NCBI RefSeq assembly: GCF_018736145.1
Contig: NZ_CP059997.1
Span: forward strand, 8,121,501-8,185,500
Origin: Amycolatopsis sp. CA-230715
GTDB lineage: Bacteria > Actinomycetota > Actinomycetes > Mycobacteriales > Pseudonocardiaceae
Direction of reading: 5' to 3'
Length of the DNA stretch: 64,000 nucleotides
How positions within the stretch are numbered: the stretch's first letter is position 1; each line of letters starts with the position of its first letter. The position numbers were made by a program, and so were the translations under genes. The notes under the pieces were generated by a model. It did not search any database and had not been told where the DNA came from. It was given only the letters and a program-made list of their open reading frames with translations. This document shows, piece after piece, positions 62,944 through 64,000 of this stretch.

Positions 62944-63528
62944 GTGCGCGTGCTCGGTGTGGACCCCGGGCTGACCCGGTGCGGGATCGGCGTCGTGGAC
63001 GGCGGCACCGGCCGGTCGGTCAGCTGCGTCGCGGTCGACGTCGTGCGCACCCCCGCCGACGCCACGCTCGCGACCAGGCTGATGGCGGTGGCCGACGCGG
63101 TGGAGGACTGGCTGGACCGGTACCGGCCGGAGGCGGTCGCCATCGAGCGCGTGTTCAGCCAGCACAACGTGCGCACGGCGATGGGCACCGCGCAGGCGGG
63201 CGGTGTGGTCGCGCTGTCCGCGGCGCGCCGCGGGCTTCCCGTCGCGTTCCACACGCCGAGCGAGATGAAGGCCGCCGTCACCGGATCGGGCCGGGCGGAC
63301 AAGGCCCAGGTCACCGCCATGGTTACCCGGCTGCTCAAGCTCGAGGACGCGCCGAAGCCCGCGGACGCGGCCGACGCGCTGGGGCTGGCGATCTGCCACC
63401 TGTGGCGGGAGCCGATGCGGTTGCGGCTCGCCGAAGCGGAGGCGCGGGCGAAGGAACTGGCGAAGGCCCACAAGGCACGCCTCGCCGAAGCGGCGAAGGC
63501 GGCGAAGAACACGGGAGTGCGGCGATGA
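62944..63528 (+). CDS. ruvC: Holliday junction resolvase
   Basis: 194 residues, RNase H fold, dimer. Catalytic acids: Asp7 in LGVDPGLTRCG, Glu in VAIERVFSQHN, and Asp pair in KPADAADALGLAICHLW. The C-terminus has an Ala/Lys-rich extension of about 25 residues. GTG 62944. The stop overlaps ruvA (ATGA). Cuts four-way junctions with RuvAB. Confidence 0.97.
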   Translation: MRVLGVDPGLTRCGIGVVDGGTGRSVSCVAVDVVRTPADATLATRLMAVADAVEDWLDRYRPEAVAIERVFSQHNVRTAMGTAQAGGVVALSAARRGLPVAFHTPSEMKAAVTGSGRADKAQVTAMVTRLLKLEDAPKPADAADALGLAICHLWREPMRLRLAEAEARAKELAKAHKARLAEAAKAAKNTGVRR

Positions 63529-64000
63529 TCTCCTCGGTACGCGGAGAAGTCCTGGAAATCGGGCTCGACCACGTGGTCGTCGAGATGGGCGGGTTCGGTG
63601 TCGCCGTGCAGGCGACGCCGTCGACGCTCGCGACGCTGCGCCGCGGTGAGCAGACCCGGCTGCACACGACGCTGGTCGTGCGCGAGGATTCGTTGACCCT
63701 GTTCGGTTTCGCCGACGCCGAAGCGCGCGAGCTGTTCGGGCTGCTGCAGACGGTGTCCGGGATCGGGCCGCGCATCGCGCTCGCGGCGCTCGCGGTGCTC
63801 GACCCCGACAAGCTGAAAGCCGCGCTGTCCGAAGGGAACATCACCGTGCTGACCCAGGTGCCCGGGATCGGCCGGAAGGGGGCCGAGCGCCTCAGCCTCG
63901 AACTGCGCGACAAGGTCGTGGCCGCCGCGCCCGGCGCGCCGGAGGCGGCCGTGGGCGCGGTCGCGGGCTCCGCGGTGCGCGGCGAGGTCGTGGAAGCGTT
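63525..64000 (+). CDS. ruvA: Holliday junction DNA helicase subunit RuvA (cut by window edge)
   Basis: About 158 N-terminal residues. Domain I starts MISSVRGEVLEIGLDHVVVE; domain II has the helix-hairpin-helix pair LLQTVSGIGPRIALAALAVL and LTQVPGIGRKGAERLSLEL. RuvA binds the junction and loads RuvB. The C-terminal domain III continues outside the window. Confidence 0.95.
   Translation, partial: MISSVRGEVLEIGLDHVVVEMGGFGVAVQATPSTLATLRRGEQTRLHTTLVVREDSLTLFGFADAEARELFGLLQTVSGIGPRIALAALAVLDPDKLKAALSEGNITVLTQVPGIGRKGAERLSLELRDKVVAAAPGAPEAAVGAVAGSAVRGEVVEA

Overview
The window is high-GC actinobacterial DNA, most likely from Pseudonocardiales close to Amycolatopsis. Supporting signs are strong third-position G/C, many GTG starts and ATGA/GTGA gene overlaps, an SsgB-type sporulation protein, a phosphatidylinositol mannoside (PIM) block in the order also found in Mycobacterium (thrS, HIT, PI-phosphate synthase, acyltransferase, pimA, later pdxS, pdxT, yebC, ruvC, ruvA), and the hairpin-type intergenic repeats I associate with this order. 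The genus is an inference.

Layout. 1-1270: an ArsB/NhaD-type permease cut by the window edge, with a CBS protein upstream. 1440-5450: an aldo/keto reductase behind a MerR-type promoter, then decayed DNA (end of a modular polyketide synthase, a membrane-protein tail, a zinc-dehydrogenase tail) around an intact UDP-glycosyltransferase gene. 5.5-11.6 kb: a STAND NTPase facing an operon of a membrane pentapeptide-repeat protein and a two-domain glycosyltransferase whose second domain is put out of frame by an 80-bp tract of a 7-bp repeat. 11.7-16.3 kb: an ArsR/SRPBCC operon with two decayed members, a phospholipase-D-like/ParB-like pair, and a large membrane protein. 16.4-21 kb: two flavin monooxygenases, an NmrA-like reductase and a MarR regulator. 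22-27.8 kb: an NRPS-like synthetase of the poly-epsilon-lysine synthetase (Pls) architecture between a BPL_N lipoprotein and an undecaprenyl-diphosphatase.

28-31 kb: a VOC protein, a GbsR/MarR regulator, four tRNA genes (Gly-Cys-Val on minus, Val-CAC on plus) and ssgB. 31.8-45.1 kb: an exopolysaccharide locus with an initiating phosphoglycosyltransferase, two glycosyltransferases, a polymerase/ligase, secreted beta-propeller and beta-helix proteins, a cytidylyltransferase plus CDP-alcohol phosphotransferase pair, a Wzz/pseudokinase copolymerase and a flippase. 45.2-64 kb: mostly housekeeping (thrS, the PIM operon, an EF-G paralogue, vitamin B6 synthesis, AzlCD, yebC, ruvCA). Inside it, a MarR regulator with YceI and a nitroreductase appear to share an operator, GTTGAG-NN-CTCAAC.

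The most notable observation is the heptanucleotide tract at 8857-8936. Its unit encodes the same peptide cycle (GNRKPET) without stops in all three frames, so each gain or loss of a unit moves the downstream half of a glycosyltransferase in or out of frame. As written the gene is out of frame; losing one unit would give a protein of about 1,020 residues. This looks like a slipped-strand phase-variation switch, which is unusual for an actinomycete. Second is the Pls-like synthetase cassette.
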